A stretch of 64,000 nt of DNA from assembly GCA_023079485.1 (NCBI GenBank), contig CM041085.1, positions 35,635,121 through 35,699,120 on the forward strand, given 5' to 3'. Origin of the DNA: Archilochus colubris. Lineage: Eukaryota > Chordata > Aves > Apodiformes > Trochilidae. The notes beneath the pieces were generated by a model. That model was not told the DNA's origin, made no database searches, and was given only the letters and a program-made list of their open reading frames with translations. Below, in pieces: positions 61,401 to 64,000 of the stretch. The translations under genes were made by a program, and so were the position numbers. Each line of letters starts with the position of its first letter. The first letter of the stretch is position 1.

Positions 61401-64000
61401 GCTTTTTAAACTTCCTGTAGACCTAGCTCTTCCATTCCCTTTTTAAGTCAGTGTTTGTTGATGATTTTCTTCTTGCGAAAAAGTCACTGCATTTTTTATT
61501 AAAGAAATATATTTCAAGTTGTATTGCTGAATCCCATACTATTAATCAACAGTGTAGACTGCTATCTTTTGACAGCAAATTAGAGCACAAACTCTATGAA
61601 GTGTTTTCTTTTAATATTCTGTAAGTAGCAGCTAATACTCCAGCTACATAAAATGAGCTGTTGATATTTTAGTACATTCCTACTTATAGTGCAGAAAGCT
61701 TCAAATTTTTTCATTTGTATATAATTATGCTCTAAATTTTAATTATTTGCTCTACAAAGAAAGTAGAGAGTAGAGTTCCAAACATTAACTATCCTGTATC
61801 CTAGTCACTTAATTGCAATCATTTGACAGTCTGAAGTATAAAGTTTTTCTCAGTCAGCAACTAAATAAAGTTCTTGTGTAACTGAATAGAGGGATGTGAC
61901 TGAAGAACAGAAACTTGTGCATCTTTGAAAATATTAGTGGAAAGCAAAGTATGTGACCCTTACAGAATATGCAACACCAGTGAGTGGGAAATTTAGAGTA
62001 TTTTCAGGAGCAAAAAATAAAAAAATTTAAAAAAAGTTTACTCAGTAATTTTAAGGCATGACTACATCTTTAAGTAGTACTTGTTAACCTTACTGAATAA
62101 ATTGCATAAGTGCTCTTCTAGGTTTTCAAAGCTTTTAGGTGTTTAATTCCAGCAAAGCTATAAGAGAGTAAAAAAGATTCCATCCTGCTTATGATTTTGA
62201 TTGTTCACTTGCTATCAAATTAACACTACACAAATGAATGGATAGCAAAAGAATTGCATGTTCAGCACTGAATGTACACTTTGAAAATGGTATTTTCCTT
62301 CTCCCCAACATTCAGAATGCTAATATATAGAAAACTAAATCTTAACCTAAAGCTCCAGCCTCAGGCTGTGTCTTCAGAGAAAGCAATTACAATCTTCTAG
62401 TAAATTGATATATGTTAAATACAAGTTAAAAGGAGAAAAGAGAGAAAGTGGGAGCCCAGTTTAAAGCTTCAAAGAATTTCTTGTTCAGTTAACTACTTTT
62501 AACATATTTATTACTTTGGGGAGGAATTTCTCCCTTGTATTTCAAAATTTCAAGAATTATTTCCTACCTTTCTACGTGATTTCTATTTTTTCTCTCCTAC
62601 TAGGGGATTAAAATAAATCACTGCTGGACTTTTTCCAATGGATTTTAGACTTAACTGTATTGCAAACAAATGCTACCAGTTATTCTCTCTACACAGCTCA
62701 TTGGTTTTCTTTTTCTAGATTCATACTATGCAGTCTCACAGACAAAAGGCCAACATCCTTACTTGCTCCACCCTATTCTTACTTTATTCTCCCAGTGCAT
62801 CTGAATGAAAATATTTCATTGTATGAAAAAGACAATTTTACATTACAACAGAATTTTTTTAAAAAAATCATAAATCCTCAGAATAGAAATTTATCCTGCA
62901 GTTGAATTTTTTTAAAATGAAAAAGGTCTTAACCAATGAGGTATCCTTTTTAGGTTCCCAACTCGTATCAAAGAAATTTGCATACTTTTGAAAAAAAATC
63001 ACCTCTTTACTGAAAATAAACAAGAAAGACTTCAGCTAAAAGAATCTTCTAGAACGTCATATGTGTCTGTAAAGAGATGGTTATAGGAAAAGTGCCTCTC
63101 AGATTCAGTGGTACTGTGTACTTAAGTACATCTCCCACTTCGTTTAATTTGCAGCCAGTAGGCTGATATAAACCCAATTGTCCTTCTATGTTTGCTTTTT
63201 CTAGTAAACTGTTTGTTTTGATGACAAGTAGCAGTGCAAAATACAGGGTTGATAAGGAATTCAAACTTATGCTAGCCTGTGTCTATATCCTGTTTACATA
63301 CTCCCCTTTTAACTCTTGTGAAAGTTGACACAGCTGCAAGGAAGATATTATATAGTTCATTATATCTTAAAAGACCTTGCCTGGCTAGATCAGTTCAACC
63401 TGGCAGTACTTCTGAAAAACAGCTTTATGGATAAGGACTTCAAAGTCAAGTTCTCATGCACATTTCCATTCCAAGAACCTTAATGAAGCACCACTAGAGC
63501 AGCTTTCGTGTTTCTTTTCTGTTATTTCATTTTTCCATAGTTTATGACTGACCACTTGAACAACTACAGGGCATTTAAAATTCATAATTGCATAATATCA
63601 GTGATGAAGTTCTTGTGTGACATTGTGGGCAGAATACAAGAGCTTTAAAAGGCTTTGCAGTTAAAACAGGGACAAGATTTGGATTAGAAGCAACTCAAAA
63701 GCAAGATATGCTGTTATTCCTCGAAGCACATCTTTTGCACATTTCTCTTGTCACCACTGAAAATCCACTCTAAATTATGAGCACATGCATGATTTTGCAT
63801 TCCCACCTTTTATTGCCCATTGATATCAGAGAACAAGACTGATACTTCAACAGTGGCCAAAGGGATTGGCTCACTCCATTTTGTCTAACCTTAATATTCT
63901 GTTTAACTTCAGTTAGCTACCCCTTTTACTTTGGTATTATTGTTTGTTTTTCTTTGTCTTGTTTACCACTTCTTTTAGCTTTGAATTTCCCAAAGGGATT
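58417..64000. other. Intronic stretch without recognised elements
   Basis: AT-rich. A T/G-rich patch (ttttggggggtttggggttt) lies near 58778-58800. No CR1 tail, LTR or parkin exon 2 was seen up to the window edge. Confidence 0.45.

Larger units (their letters stand above)
17526..64000 (-). other. PRKN: PRKN intron 2 (partial)
   Basis: Everything upstream of exon 3 on the gene strand to the window edge is taken as intron 2. Exon 2 would encode the first part of the ubiquitin-like fold, and no such frame was seen. The repeats inside are listed separately. Confidence 0.85.

Noticed and set aside
1..64000. CRISPR arrays, bacterial operons or prophage
   Set aside because: The window is vertebrate intron sequence. 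The only regularly repeated units are CR1 tails and microsatellites.
17526..64000. Parkin exon 2 within the window
   Set aside because: No minus-strand frame resembling the start of the parkin ubiquitin-like domain was found; it probably lies beyond 64000.

Overview
This AT-rich window comes from a bird nuclear genome and lies inside one very large gene, PRKN (parkin), which runs on the minus strand. Two things show this. First, the repeats are avian: several CR1 LINE 3' ends with the (TCATAGAA)n tail and the 'ctgaggtcccttccaaccc' 3' UTR, plus ERVL-type LTRs typical of birds. Second, 17285-17525 (minus) is a 241-bp exon with correct splice sites. It encodes 80 codons plus one base, and they align without gaps to residues 58-137 of human parkin (exon 3). 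Nothing else in the window is convincingly protein-coding for the host; most open frames are chance frames or shadows of repeats.

Layout. Positions 1-17284 are part of intron 3, downstream of the exon on the gene strand. They hold a very old CR1 (about 2485-3095), a younger minus-strand CR1 with an expanded 8-bp tail (6718-7240), an A/C-rich low-complexity tract (8461-8638), a CR1 fragment joined to one arm of an inverted duplication (11330-11755), and a minus-strand ERVL-type solo LTR (about 13182-14135). Positions 17526-64000 are part of intron 2. They hold the second duplication arm (17879-18081), an internally deleted CR1 (about 22552-22746), an unusual LTR-derived element with inverted ends (31171-32004), a decayed plus-strand ERVL-type LTR (about 33305-34150), three more plus-strand CR1s (41370-41812, 43713-44042, 57888-58416), a GC-rich foldback element (54973-55234), and simple repeats.

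The most unusual object is the 834-bp element at 31171-32004. It begins TGTAGTG and ends CACTGCA, has 157-bp inverted terminal repeats differing at about six positions, and is flanked by a perfect 6-bp direct repeat (CTCTGG). Its right part reads on the minus strand as an LTR ending in CTACA, then a 2-nt gap and an 18-nt primer-binding-site-like TGG... motif. That is followed by two tandem tRNA-like units with A-box and B-box promoter motifs. Both outer ends are therefore the U3 end of an LTR, facing inward, instead of two LTRs in the same direction. A second point of interest is an inverted pair of related segments (11521-11755 and 17879-18081) lying on either side of parkin exon 3. Such a pair could affect exon circularisation, skipping or local rearrangement.
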